A stretch of DNA of 64,000 nucleotides from Flavobacteriales bacterium. Lineage in GTDB: Bacteria > Bacteroidota > Bacteroidia > Flavobacteriales_F > PHOS-HE28. Position 1 is the stretch's first letter. Every line of letters starts with the position of its first letter. The translations under genes were made by a program, and so were the position numbers. Location of the stretch: contig JADKGB010000009.1 in NCBI GenBank assembly GCA_016717225.1, positions 62,001 to 126,000 on the forward strand, in the 5' to 3' direction. Shown in pieces: positions 24,328-33,500 of this stretch. The notes under the pieces are model-generated. The model was not told the origin of the DNA and ran no database searches. It saw only the letters and a list, made by a program, of their open reading frames with translations.

Positions 24328-27072
24328 CTACTTCTTCTTCCTTTTGATCCTGTGTGCCTGGGCCTTGACGCTGGAAGCTTGTTTTCCCATAGCCGTTCCT
24401 GTCCTCTGCCTGCCCAAGGCCGCATCCGTGAATACGCGCAATCCCAATTCCGGCCGGTATCCGTGGATCTCCTTCACGTCGATGGCGATAAGGAAATTGA
24501 TGATCTCCTCGTTGATCACCTGGCCGGGAACCAGGACAGGGAAGCCTGGCGGGTATGGGATCACGAAACTCGCAGAGACCAGTTCCTGGCCGGCGCTCAT
24601 CATGGTGAGGCAATCATGCAATTTGAAGTGAACGCAGCGTTCCTCTTTGTAGCCCAGGAAATAGGCCGCTCGAAGATCACCACCAGGCACACCGGGAAGC
24701 GCCTGGAACGATGTGTGGAAACGACTGAAGTCGGGAAGCGGCGGTGCGAATTCGTTCAGTGAACGGATCTTGCTCACGAGCATTCGTTTCTCCGCATGGT
24801 CCATACCGGCGTTGCGTTCTTCCAGTTCCGCAGCGATCTGCAAGAGCACTTTTGTCAGGTACGCCAAAGACCCTCGTGTGGTTCCGATGTTCGTCATGAA
24901 CAGCACGCTGTTGCGACTGGTCTTGTTGATCTGGATCGCGTGCTTGTCCATCAGGTACACGTTCTTGAACGTATCCCCGTCTATCCCCGTCTTACCGGTG
25001 TACAAATTGATCTTTGTCGGATCAACAGCAAACTCGTCATCGGCCCACGCTTGTTCGATGTCGTTCCAACCCTTGTCTCGCCGGTAGTAGTGTTCCAGTC
25101 CGCTTTGTCGGTGTTCCGCCGGTATCAGATCGGCAATGGTGATGATGTCGAACCACTTCCGAAGGCGTTCGTTCTCGCGGATCGTACGGCGCAACAAGAG
25201 GCCCAGTTCGATCGCCTTTTCCACGAGTTCGTAACCTTCGAATTCCACTTGTCGCCGACCAACATCCATGCTGGCGAGGATCTGGTAGTTGGCGCTGGTG
25301 CTGGTATGCGTCATGTAAGCCTCGTGGAACATGGCTTCGCTCTTCTTCTTGAAGTCCTCGTCCCAGATATGGATCATGCTGCCCTGGCGGAATGAAGTGA
25401 GCGTCTTGTGCGTGCTTTGTGTGGCGAACACGCGGATGCGCACTTTGGTGGGATCCGGAAGGCGCGGTTCTTCACCTTTCTTCAGGGACTTGATGTGTGC
25501 CTCGTACTCCTGCTTGTATTCTTCCGTCTTGTACTTGCGGTGCAGTTTGGCAGCTACGTGCATCGCTGTGCGTTGGCGCAGGATATAGCTGAAACCCGCG
25601 AACGCGAACCAGGCTTCGTCCCAGAGGAACACAATGTCCGGCTTCAACGCTAGCGTTTGTTCCATCACGCGCTCCACGTTGTACACCACACCGTCGAACG
25701 TGCTGTTGGTAAGGAGCAGCATCTTGACGCGATCAAGGCGGCCACCTTTGCGCAGAAGCAGCATTTGCTCGCGGATATGTTCCAATGGAACCGCTCCGTA
25801 CATGCTGTATTTCGGTAGCGGATAACTGTGCAAATACACCGGGTATGCGCCGCTGAGCACCATGCCGTAATGATGGCTCTTGTGACAGTCGCGGTCGATC
25901 AGTACGATATCGCCGGGTTCCACCAGCGCCTGTACAACGATCTTGTTCGTGGTACTGGTGCCGTTGGTGGCGAAGAAGGTCTGCTGCGAACCAAAGGCTC
26001 GCGCTGCGAGTTCCTGGGCCTTCTTCAGTGGACCAGTAGGCTGCAGGAGCGAATCCAATCCGCCGGTGGTGGCGCTGGTTTCCGCAAGGAAGAGATTGCG
26101 CCCGTAGAACTCACCGAAGTCCTGTATCCAGCGGCTCTTGAACACGCTGTTGCCACGTGAAATGGGCATCGCGTGGAATACACCCATCGGTTTCTTGCTG
26201 TATTCCTTGAGCGCGGAAAAGAAAGGTGTTTCGTACTTCTCCTGAATGCCACGCATGATCGTGGAGTGCAGTTCGGAGAGGTCTTCTGTGCGGTAGAAGA
26301 TGCGTCGGAAATTGGTGAGCGTTGTGTCTTTCAAACCTGTCACTGGCGTATCCGTGACGTAGTAACGGTCCACTTCTGGACGGAACCAACGCATGATCTT
26401 GGCCAATAGCGGGCCCATGTTCGCCTGTCCGCGATCGCTCAGGTCCAGATCATGGATAGCCCGTGTGAATTCACGCAAGATGCCGTCCGCATTGGCGCTG
26501 GGGAAGGGTACGCCGTACCGCACGACCACCGCTTGTATGTTGTGGTTGAAAAGCAACGCGATCAGGGCATCCTGAACGTTGCGGACCACCAGCGTGTCAT
26601 AAGTGAACATCTCGCCACGGTCCCTGCAGCGGCGAAGTTTCAGTTTCAAAGCCTCTTCCTCGCGATCGTCGAGCACATCCACGAACAGCACTTCGAAGTA
26701 GTTCTGGCGGGGTCGATCGCCATCCTCCCTCAGTTCGTGAGGTCCGCTCAGCGGATCAGCTTGTGTGATCGGGTCGCTCCGGAAAGCTCCACTAACGAGG
26801 TTGCGCACCACGTGGCTTACGGCTTGATGAAGCGAACGGTACTCCTTGTCGCGTAGCATTTTCGCCAAACGCTTCACGGCGTCCAAGCCCGGATAGGCCC
26901 AATAAAGTTCGATGGTCCGGAGGTCGATCAGCAACGCCTCTATGGCCTCCGGTGTTCCGAGGCCTTCATCGAGTGCTGCCGTGGCAAGTTTCAACTGGTC
27001 CCACGTATGTGAGCGCAAGCGCGCGGCGTTGAAGTGCTGGCGAAGGGGGGCGGGTTCGGTGTTGCTCGGCAT
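24328..27072 (-). CDS. PLP-dependent Orn/Lys/Arg-type decarboxylase
   Basis: This is a 914-residue fold-type I PLP enzyme. An N-terminal domain (about residues 1-300) with a response-regulator-like character precedes the catalytic domain. That domain has FFATNGTSTTNKIVVQALVE (substrate/PLP-phosphate loop), IDRDCHKSHHYGMVLSGAYP, FLWDEAWFAFAGFS (aspartate pairing with the pyridine nitrogen) and the PLP lysine in FATQSTHKTLTSFRQGS. The C-terminal domain has PYPPGFPVLVPGQVINEEII. The order matches biodegradative arginine, lysine or ornithine decarboxylases; the exact amino acid is not decidable by eye. Substrate decarboxylation would give agmatine, cadaverine or putrescine. Leftward, it is followed by a long gap with no gene to 24188. 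It begins 64 bases from a VOC gene upstream. Confidence 0.88.
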   Translation of the reverse strand: MPSNTEPAPLRQHFNAARLRSHTWDQLKLATAALDEGLGTPEAIEALLIDLRTIELYWAYPGLDAVKRLAKMLRDKEYRSLHQAVSHVVRNLVSGAFRSDPITQADPLSGPHELREDGDRPRQNYFEVLFVDVLDDREEEALKLKLRRCRDRGEMFTYDTLVVRNVQDALIALLFNHNIQAVVVRYGVPFPSANADGILREFTRAIHDLDLSDRGQANMGPLLAKIMRWFRPEVDRYYVTDTPVTGLKDTTLTNFRRIFYRTEDLSELHSTIMRGIQEKYETPFFSALKEYSKKPMGVFHAMPISRGNSVFKSRWIQDFGEFYGRNLFLAETSATTGGLDSLLQPTGPLKKAQELAARAFGSQQTFFATNGTSTTNKIVVQALVEPGDIVLIDRDCHKSHHYGMVLSGAYPVYLHSYPLPKYSMYGAVPLEHIREQMLLLRKGGRLDRVKMLLLTNSTFDGVVYNVERVMEQTLALKPDIVFLWDEAWFAFAGFSYILRQRTAMHVAAKLHRKYKTEEYKQEYEAHIKSLKKGEEPRLPDPTKVRIRVFATQSTHKTLTSFRQGSMIHIWDEDFKKKSEAMFHEAYMTHTSTSANYQILASMDVGRRQVEFEGYELVEKAIELGLLLRRTIRENERLRKWFDIITIADLIPAEHRQSGLEHYYRRDKGWNDIEQAWADDEFAVDPTKINLYTGKTGIDGDTFKNVYLMDKHAIQINKTSRNSVLFMTNIGTTRGSLAYLTKVLLQIAAELEERNAGMDHAEKRMLVSKIRSLNEFAPPLPDFSRFHTSFQALPGVPGGDLRAAYFLGYKEERCVHFKLHDCLTMMSAGQELVSASFVIPYPPGFPVLVPGQVINEEIINFLIAIDVKEIHGYRPELGLRVFTDAALGRQRTGTAMGKQASSVKAQAHRIKRKKK

Positions 27073-27135
27073 CTAAGAAGGCGGTGTGGAAAGATAGGCG
27101 TGCCCTTCTCGCGTCGCTTGTGCCGCGGATCAACC

Positions 27136-27642
27136 TCAGCGTTTTTTCGCTGCCTTCCTGGCGACCTTCTTTTTCGGTGCGGCTTTTTTGGGAGCAGGGG
27201 CCTTTGCCGTCGATGCTTTCACTGCGCTTGATACCCGCAACGGTCCTTCATGCAATGCCAGACGGTTGCCTTCGCTATCGATGAACAAAGCGAAACTCCC
27301 TGCACTTTCACTGATCTCTGTTTTCGACATGATCACGCGCCCCCCCGCCAATTCTACACGGCCGAGTACATTGTCCAGGTCGTTCCCGGCGTTCAGGTAG
27401 ATCAGCACACCCGTCGAGTTCGGGGTGCAGCCCGGTCCTGCGATCAACGCACCACCAATTCCTTTGTCCGCAGGAAAATAGGCCATGGCGAAATCGCCGT
27501 TGTAGCCCACTTCCATCTCCATGCTGTAGATGTCGTTGTAGAAACGTGCAGCTCTGTGGATGTCGTACACCGGGATCTCGAACCAGCTAACGAAATCCTT
27601 CAGGCGACTGTGGAGCTTGCTATTGGCGACTGTGCTTCCCAT
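27136..27642 (-). CDS. VOC family protein with lysine/alanine-rich tail
   Basis: The 168-residue product starts MGSTVANSKLHSRLKDFVSW, has the VOC fold (FEIPVYDIHRAARFYNDIYS, ALIAGPGCTPNSTGVLIYLN, SFALFIDSEGNRLALHEGP), and ends with a tail of lysine, alanine and proline (KASTAKAPAPKK, KKVARKAAKKR). VOC proteins include glyoxalases and dioxygenases; the metal ligands here are not clear, so the reaction is not assigned. The tail resembles histone H1-like tails, also seen at 37004. It lies three bases behind the carbon-nitrogen hydrolase gene on the same strand, so co-transcription is likely. Confidence 0.8.
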   Translation of the reverse strand: MGSTVANSKLHSRLKDFVSWFEIPVYDIHRAARFYNDIYSMEMEVGYNGDFAMAYFPADKGIGGALIAGPGCTPNSTGVLIYLNAGNDLDNVLGRVELAGGRVIMSKTEISESAGSFALFIDSEGNRLALHEGPLRVSSAVKASTAKAPAPKKAAPKKKVARKAAKKR

Positions 27643-27645
27643 GGG

Positions 27646-28598
27646 TCAATTGATGTTGGATTCACTGGGGGGACGGAAGGACGAAATGATCGTGGGCTTG
27701 GGTTCGTGCGCGAGACGGGCTTCGTCAAGTTTCTGCAATTCACCCAACTCCTGCACGCGTTGCGGTTTTATCAATGGTCCGAGGCTGTCAAGATACGGAT
27801 GCACTGCGCCCGGCGTGTATACGTCGAACGCGACCGGTCGATCACGAAAGCTCTTCATCGGCTGGCCCAAACGAAGCACGCCCAATTCGCGGCTGCGGCG
27901 AACTTTCTCCAAGTTGATCTCGATCGGTATGAATTCCTCGTTCACATCGGCCTGATAGACCACGCGACCTTCTGGCCCACAAACGATGCTCCGACCGCTG
28001 CCACCGGCGTCCAGCCCATTTATATCGAAGAAGTAGCACTGATTGGTGGCAGCGCTGGCACGTGCGATGCTCAGTTCGATCTCGCGGTCTATGGTGCCCG
28101 TTAATGTAGGGTGCAGGATGACTTCGGCCCCCATAACGGCAAGTGTACGCGTGGTCTCCGGGATCCACATATCATAGCAGATGCTCACGCCGAAACGACC
28201 AACTTCAGGTACGTCGAACACGCAGAACTCGTTACCGCCAGTAACACCTACTTCATACGGATAGAAGGGGAACATTTTGCGGTATCGAGCCACCACACTG
28301 CCTTCGGGATCACCGTGGCAGTGTTGTAGATCAGGTCGCCTTTCTTCTCGAAAATGCTGCCGGGCAACAACCAGATGCCGTGCTTGGCGGCCATGGCGCA
28401 CATCTCTTGCTCGAATTCGCCGGGCACAACCTGGGCGTTCGCCGTAAGAGGTCCGTATGCGCAGAGCTCGCTGAACATCACCATATCCACCCAGGGGTAG
28501 ATGTTCATGAGCAGGTCGAGCTTCAGTTTCATCGCATCCACGTTGCTGTTCGCAGCGGAGGTGCGCATCTGGATGCCGGCTATGGAGAAGGGCTTCAT
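27646..28598 (-). pseudogene. Carbon-nitrogen hydrolase (nitrilase superfamily), one frameshift
   Basis: Starting at 28598 the first frame reads MKPFSIAGIQMRTSAANSNV, VDMVMFSELCAYG and KKGDLIYNTATVI, then the frame changes at the GGG run 28306-28308. Adding one base joins it to PEGSVVARYRKMFPFYPYEV and GVSICYDMWIPE, ending at 27646 after SSFRPPSESNIN. The Glu-Lys-Cys triad is visible: E in FSELCAYG, K in ARYRKMFPF, C in SICYDMWIPE. About 317 residues are predicted after repair. It is an aliphatic amidase-, formamidase- or N-carbamoylputrescine amidase-like enzyme; the neighbouring decarboxylase and aminotransferase make a polyamine or amino-acid catabolic role plausible but unproven. Likely an error rather than a true pseudogene. 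Confidence 0.85.
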
Positions 28599-28609
28599 GG
28601 AATGGTGAA

Positions 28610-29920
28610 CTACGCGCAGATCTTGTCCAGTTCCTCCTCCATGATGTCCAGCCCCTTCTTCAGCAGTTCATCACTGATCACGAGCGGGCTCAACACCCGT
28701 ATGATGTTCTTCTCGGTACCGGCGTTGATCACCACGAGGTCGCGTTTGGCGCAAGCGTTCATCAGTGCATTGCATGTCTCCGCATCCGGTTGGAGCGGGT
28801 CGCCGTTCTTCACGAACTCGATGGCCATCATCGCGCCCAACCCGCGCACATCACCGATCCGTTCTTGCTTCGCTTTCATCTTTTCGAAGCGTTCGCGGAT
28901 CACGTCACCGACGTGTTTGCCTTTCGCGTTGATGTCGATCTCTTCCATGTATTTCAGCGTTGCGAGCGCAGCCGCACAACTTACAGGATTGCCGATATAT
29001 GTGCCGCCAATGCTGCTCGGGCCGGCTTTGTCCATGATCTCCGCTTTGCCCATCACCGCGGCGATCGGCATACCGCTGCCAAGACTCTTTGCCCAAGTGC
29101 TGATGTCGGGCACCACGCCGAACTGCTCGTACGCGCTCCATGCACCGGTGCGACCAAAACCGCTTTGGATCTCATCCAGGATCAACAGAATGCCATGTTT
29201 GTCGCAGAAGGCGCGCAGCCCTTTCAAGTACGCAGCGGGCACCACGTTGAAGCCGCCTTCGCCCTGAACGGTTTCGATAATGATGGCCGCAAGGTTCTCC
29301 GGGGCAACCGTGTTGTGCGAAAGTTCTTCGAGGCGGTGCAATTCGGCTTTTACGAATTCAGCCTCGCTGCGCCCCGCGCTATAGCGGTAGAAATTCGGGA
29401 ACTGCGTGCGGTACACTTCCGGCGCGAACGGGCCGCAATCCGGCTTGTATCCAACCTTGCTGGTAAGGGTCATGGCCATCATGGTGCGACCATGGAAGGC
29501 ATCTGTGAAGCAAAGCACTCCTTGTCGTTTCGTGGCTTGGCGCGCGATCTTGATCGCGTTCTCCACGGCTTCGGCACCAGTGCATACGAGCAACGTCTTT
29601 GTGGGGCCACCATGCGGAAGGAGGGTGTTCAATTTCTCGCAGAGCGCGATGTACGGCTCGTAGCTGGCCACATTGAAGCTGACGTGCAGGAATTTGGCGG
29701 CCTGTTCCTGGATCGCCTTTACCACGGGTGGCGGGCAGTGTCCTGCGTTCACCACACCGATGCCACCCGCGAAGTCGATCAACTCACGGCCATCTTCATC
29801 GATGATCGTTGCGCCACTTGCGTTCTTCGCTGTAGCATAGTTGAACATACCTACACCATTTGGCACAGCGGCCTTGCGGCGGGCAATGAGTTCTTGGCTC
29901 TTGGTCAATTGGTCTGTCAT
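28610..29920 (-). CDS. Class III aminotransferase (GabT-like)
   Basis: This 436-residue PLP enzyme starts MTDQLTKSQELIARRKAAVP; a frame start nine bases upstream is also possible. The family features are LLVCTGAEAVENAIKIARQA, the DAFHGRTMMAMTLTSK loop, VQGEGGFNVVPAAYLKGLRA, the aspartate in LILDEIQSGFGRTG and the PLP lysine in TWAKSLGSGMPIAAV. Omega-amino-acid:2-oxoglutarate aminotransferases (4-aminobutyrate or 5-aminovalerate) have this pattern, but acetylornithine-type enzymes are close relatives. The nearby decarboxylase and amidase suggest breakdown of a diamine to an omega-amino acid. It is separated by 11 bases from the carbon-nitrogen hydrolase gene and reads the same way. Confidence 0.88.
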   Translation of the reverse strand: MTDQLTKSQELIARRKAAVPNGVGMFNYATAKNASGATIIDEDGRELIDFAGGIGVVNAGHCPPPVVKAIQEQAAKFLHVSFNVASYEPYIALCEKLNTLLPHGGPTKTLLVCTGAEAVENAIKIARQATKRQGVLCFTDAFHGRTMMAMTLTSKVGYKPDCGPFAPEVYRTQFPNFYRYSAGRSEAEFVKAELHRLEELSHNTVAPENLAAIIIETVQGEGGFNVVPAAYLKGLRAFCDKHGILLILDEIQSGFGRTGAWSAYEQFGVVPDISTWAKSLGSGMPIAAVMGKAEIMDKAGPSSIGGTYIGNPVSCAAALATLKYMEEIDINAKGKHVGDVIRERFEKMKAKQERIGDVRGLGAMMAIEFVKNGDPLQPDAETCNALMNACAKRDLVVINAGTEKNIIRVLSPLVISDELLKKGLDIMEEELDKICA

Positions 29921-30041
29921 AAGTCTCATCCCGTGTTAGCGGGAGCGGCGCGAAATTGCGGAATGTCCTTCACCAAATCGACAGATAAGTGCAGAGAATG
30001 CCAACAGATGCACGGTCTCAGGGTCCAAGCGATGGCAAAGC

Positions 30042-33000
30042 TCAATTGAGCTTGTGGGCCAGTACGACCGTCTCACGGAATTTCTCCACGTTCCCGCTGA
30101 GGTCGAACGCTTCAAAATACACCACATAAGGGCCCATGCGCGCCAGATCACCAGTTTCCATAATGCCATTCCAGCTGACAGCGCCAGAGGTTCCGAGCAA
30201 CTCGTTGTCCATGAGTTTTATGACCTCCCTGCCGGCCACATCGAAAACGATCATTGTGCCTGTGAAGCCGGGTTGGTTCAGGCGATATGCCAAGGTCAGC
30301 AGATCCTGGTAGCCATCGTTATCCGGGGAAAAGATCTTCGGATCTATGGTGAGTTCACCGCTTGGGTCGGGGGTTTCGGAGTATTGTGAGTTCTTATAGC
30401 CAGGAGTCGCATAACCAACGGACTGTGCGGCGCTATGCCAGTTGGTGAACTCGTCCGTTGGGCGGTTCGGGTCGACGCGTTCCAAGCTCACCCCATCGGT
30501 GCTGTTCAGCAATTCGAAATGCAAGGCATCGTCATAGGCGAAACGATCCAGCACATTGCCCAGGGGATCCTGCAGAACCACAACGCCCGCGCCGTTATTG
30601 TAACTCGGCAATCCTGTTTCGATGAAGCGGTCCGTTCGGCTCAATGGATACTCGCTGGCGATATTGGCACTGCTCTCACTGATGAGCGCATATTGACCCG
30701 GAAGCAGAAGCTGCGCAGTGGTCGTGATCGGTGTTGCGTTGTCGATGATCCCGTCGGTTTCGTTCGCGAGATCCCAATTCCCCAGGCTCAACACTTTGGT
30801 ACTTCGGTTGTACAACTCGACGAAGTCGCTACCAGTTCCACGTGGGTCATAAAGCACTTCGTTGATCACAACATCGCCTGCCAACGCTGGCTCAGGTAAA
30901 GCGAAGGTGAACGTATTCGTATTGCCGATGAGGTTGCCCGGACAATCGGAGACACCCACAACGGTGATCACATAAAGCTGGCCTACAGGCAAGGACTGCC
31001 CTAAGCTGAGTTGCACGTTCGTAGGGTCGATCACATCAACCTGCGTTACGGTTAGTACAGGATCGAACGTGTAAACTCCAATGCTCAAACTGGCGGCATT
31101 CATCGGCTCATCGAACACCAATTGGATCACCGTGCTGCTGTTCACGAAAACATTCGTCAGGGCTGGCGCTTGTGTGTCGGGCGTTAGGTCATGTGCGGAA
31201 TTCTGCGTTCCAGGTGTACCTCCGTTCGACGCGGTTGAAGCCCTCCAATTATTGACGCTACTGCACGGAGTGAACGGATCTTTCTGCTCCATTGTCCAGC
31301 CTCCATCGGCCTTCGCTACATCGTGGTACCAGTCCAACGTGTAGTTCGCCTCATCGATCAATACGCCGTTCGGATCGTGCAACTTGAGCGAGTCAGAATC
31401 GTTGTTCAACGACGGAAATGACCCCACCGGGATCTTCCTGTTCACAAAGAAGAACGCAGTGGTATCAGCATCATCCATGATCACACCGTATTGCCCCGGA
31501 CCAAGTATCACAGAGGGTAGCACAGTCTGTGAACCGGCATCGCCGAAGGTCCAACCTCCCAGATCATAGATCTGATCCGTGCTTGCGTTGAACACCTCCA
31601 CGAATTCGACACCCGGTAGCCCGATCTGCGGTGATGGATCGGGGAAGATCTCGTTGATCACCACCGAACGGAATGTGGGTACGTCGGGAATGAAGTAGAG
31701 GAAATTCCTCACGATCGTCGGAGCGACGTTTCCAACACAATCGGAGACACCCGTGATGGTGATCGTATAGGATTGGTCGAGGGTCAATGCTGGAGCCAAC
31801 GACAGAAGAACACGTGAATCCCCCGTAGGCTGTGCAAGGGTTATCGCGATGGGAGGGTTCAACGTATAGCTCGCGGTAGCCAAGCTGGCGGAGTTCATGG
31901 TTTCGTTGAATACCAACTCGAGTTGCGTATCGCTGTTGATAATAACGGATAAGAGCGAAGGAGCAGTTACATCCGGGACTATGGCGAAAACGCTGTTCTC
32001 CGCACCTGGTGTTCCGCCTTGTGGATCGTTGCACGCCGTCCAGTTCGTCGCATTGCTGCACGGTGTGGTTGGGTCGATCCGTTCCAAGCTCCAACCACCC
32101 ACGGCTTTCGCCGCATCGTTGTACCAGCCTAACTCGTAGGATACAGCGTCGATCACTGTGGAATTCTCATTCGCAAGTTCAAGCGGATCACCATCGTTGT
32201 TCAGTGAAGGGAATGTTGGTATGCTCACAACCGTGCCGAAGCCCGTGAAAAATGCAGCGTTGACATCATCCGTGAGAATGGCGTATCCGCCGGGGGGCAG
32301 AGCGACGCTGGGCAAAGTGCCTGTGCTGCTGCCATCGCTTATTGTCCAGTTCGCCAGGTCGAATGTTTTAGTGGTTGTGGCGTTGTATATCTCGATGAAT
32401 TCCGCATCAGGGATCCCAATGGCGGGTGTGGGATCAGGCATCAACTCGTTCATGACCACCTCGCCGGGCAACGCTATGTCCGGTATGAAATACAATACCT
32501 CTGTCGATTCGTTCACGCAGGGGTTCGCTGCAGGGTCTTCCACTCCGTTCACCGCAATGGTGTAGGTGTTACCGCTCTGCATCGCCAATGACAAAGTAAT
32601 GTGCACGAGCGCGAGATCGGTCAGATCCCGAACCACCGCAGCCGCACTATTGAATGGTGTGATGTTGTAATTGTTCTCGTCCTCGGCAGTGGTCTGGTCC
32701 ACCGGCTCGCTGAATAGAACATCGATCTCCGTGCTGGATATGATCGTTGCGTTCACAATGGATGGGGGCGTGATGTCAAGCAGAAGAGGCCCCACCGCGA
32801 AATCGTCGAAGTAGTGGTTGTTCACCGCACCAGCCAGCGTGCTTTGTTCAATGCGCATTCCGAAATGCGTACAGGAGGTGTATGTGGCATCTACCGTTTG
32901 GCCGGCGGTTGAGAACGTGCCCAATGCTCCATCATCGTAGAGAAGGGTCCACGTGTTGTCCGCTTGACGTTTCACTTCTATCCTGAACGGATTATTGGTA

Positions 33001-33440
33001 CTGCTGTTGACGATGCCATCCGGACTAACGATCAATGACGTGTTCACGCCAGCATCGCTTCGGAACAACTCGATCCGATCCGTCGTTCCACCCATACGCA
33101 CGAAGTACCCGTCCACGCCGCTTTGCAGATCGGCCGCGCTGCTCATCAAATACACATCCGCGTAGTTGGCGCCACTGGTCGAGAACTTCAAGTTGATGAA
33201 GTAGTCCCATTGTGCATTGGTGGCCTGTGTGCTTGGCGTACTCAGGTAATAATTCGCAGCACCCGGGCTGTTGCTGCGCAATTGACCTGTGGCAACAGTA
33301 AAAAGAGCATCAGAGCCGCTCCAGGTGGGGTTCAGATTGAAGTCCCCATCATCGAAAAGATCATTGACCTGGGCGGAAACGAGGCCGCCCATGATCAGCG
33401 ATGATGCCGCTAGCACAAGGCGTTGGAGGTCTTTGCACAT
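30042..33440 (-). CDS. Large secreted lamin-tail protein with gliding-associated C-terminal domain
   Basis: The 1132-residue protein has a signal peptide (MCKDLQRLVLAASSLIMGGL), then a laminin-G/beta-sandwich domain (about residues 30-210). Alternating Ig-like domains (DITPPSIVNATIISSTEIDV and similar at three places) and three lamin-tail domains follow; the tail domains have signature VVMNELMPDPTP, VVINEIFPDPSP and VVINEVLYDPRG with EFIEIYN or FVELYN. A FlgD/CHU-type end (IDPKIFSPDNDGYQDLLTLA to VLAHKLN) is the T9SS-associated C-terminal domain. It is expected to be exported by the type IX system and displayed on the surface, perhaps in adhesion or matrix. The next gene rightward is divergent asd. 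Confidence 0.85.
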   Translation of the reverse strand: MCKDLQRLVLAASSLIMGGLVSAQVNDLFDDGDFNLNPTWSGSDALFTVATGQLRSNSPGAANYYLSTPSTQATNAQWDYFINLKFSTSGANYADVYLMSSAADLQSGVDGYFVRMGGTTDRIELFRSDAGVNTSLIVSPDGIVNSSTNNPFRIEVKRQADNTWTLLYDDGALGTFSTAGQTVDATYTSCTHFGMRIEQSTLAGAVNNHYFDDFAVGPLLLDITPPSIVNATIISSTEIDVLFSEPVDQTTAEDENNYNITPFNSAAAVVRDLTDLALVHITLSLAMQSGNTYTIAVNGVEDPAANPCVNESTEVLYFIPDIALPGEVVMNELMPDPTPAIGIPDAEFIEIYNATTTKTFDLANWTISDGSSTGTLPSVALPPGGYAILTDDVNAAFFTGFGTVVSIPTFPSLNNDGDPLELANENSTVIDAVSYELGWYNDAAKAVGGWSLERIDPTTPCSNATNWTACNDPQGGTPGAENSVFAIVPDVTAPSLLSVIINSDTQLELVFNETMNSASLATASYTLNPPIAITLAQPTGDSRVLLSLAPALTLDQSYTITITGVSDCVGNVAPTIVRNFLYFIPDVPTFRSVVINEIFPDPSPQIGLPGVEFVEVFNASTDQIYDLGGWTFGDAGSQTVLPSVILGPGQYGVIMDDADTTAFFFVNRKIPVGSFPSLNNDSDSLKLHDPNGVLIDEANYTLDWYHDVAKADGGWTMEQKDPFTPCSSVNNWRASTASNGGTPGTQNSAHDLTPDTQAPALTNVFVNSSTVIQLVFDEPMNAASLSIGVYTFDPVLTVTQVDVIDPTNVQLSLGQSLPVGQLYVITVVGVSDCPGNLIGNTNTFTFALPEPALAGDVVINEVLYDPRGTGSDFVELYNRSTKVLSLGNWDLANETDGIIDNATPITTTAQLLLPGQYALISESSANIASEYPLSRTDRFIETGLPSYNNGAGVVVLQDPLGNVLDRFAYDDALHFELLNSTDGVSLERVDPNRPTDEFTNWHSAAQSVGYATPGYKNSQYSETPDPSGELTIDPKIFSPDNDGYQDLLTLAYRLNQPGFTGTMIVFDVAGREVIKLMDNELLGTSGAVSWNGIMETGDLARMGPYVVYFEAFDLSGNVEKFRETVVLAHKLN

Positions 33441-33500
33441 TGGATCAGTACGGAGGGAAAGGTAGTAGTTTCGGCCGCCTATCCTCCTTAACGAACGTAC

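Noticed and set aside
28790..30049. 419-residue plus-strand frame opposite the aminotransferase
   Set aside because: Shadow frame; the minus-strand gene has all class III aminotransferase motifs.
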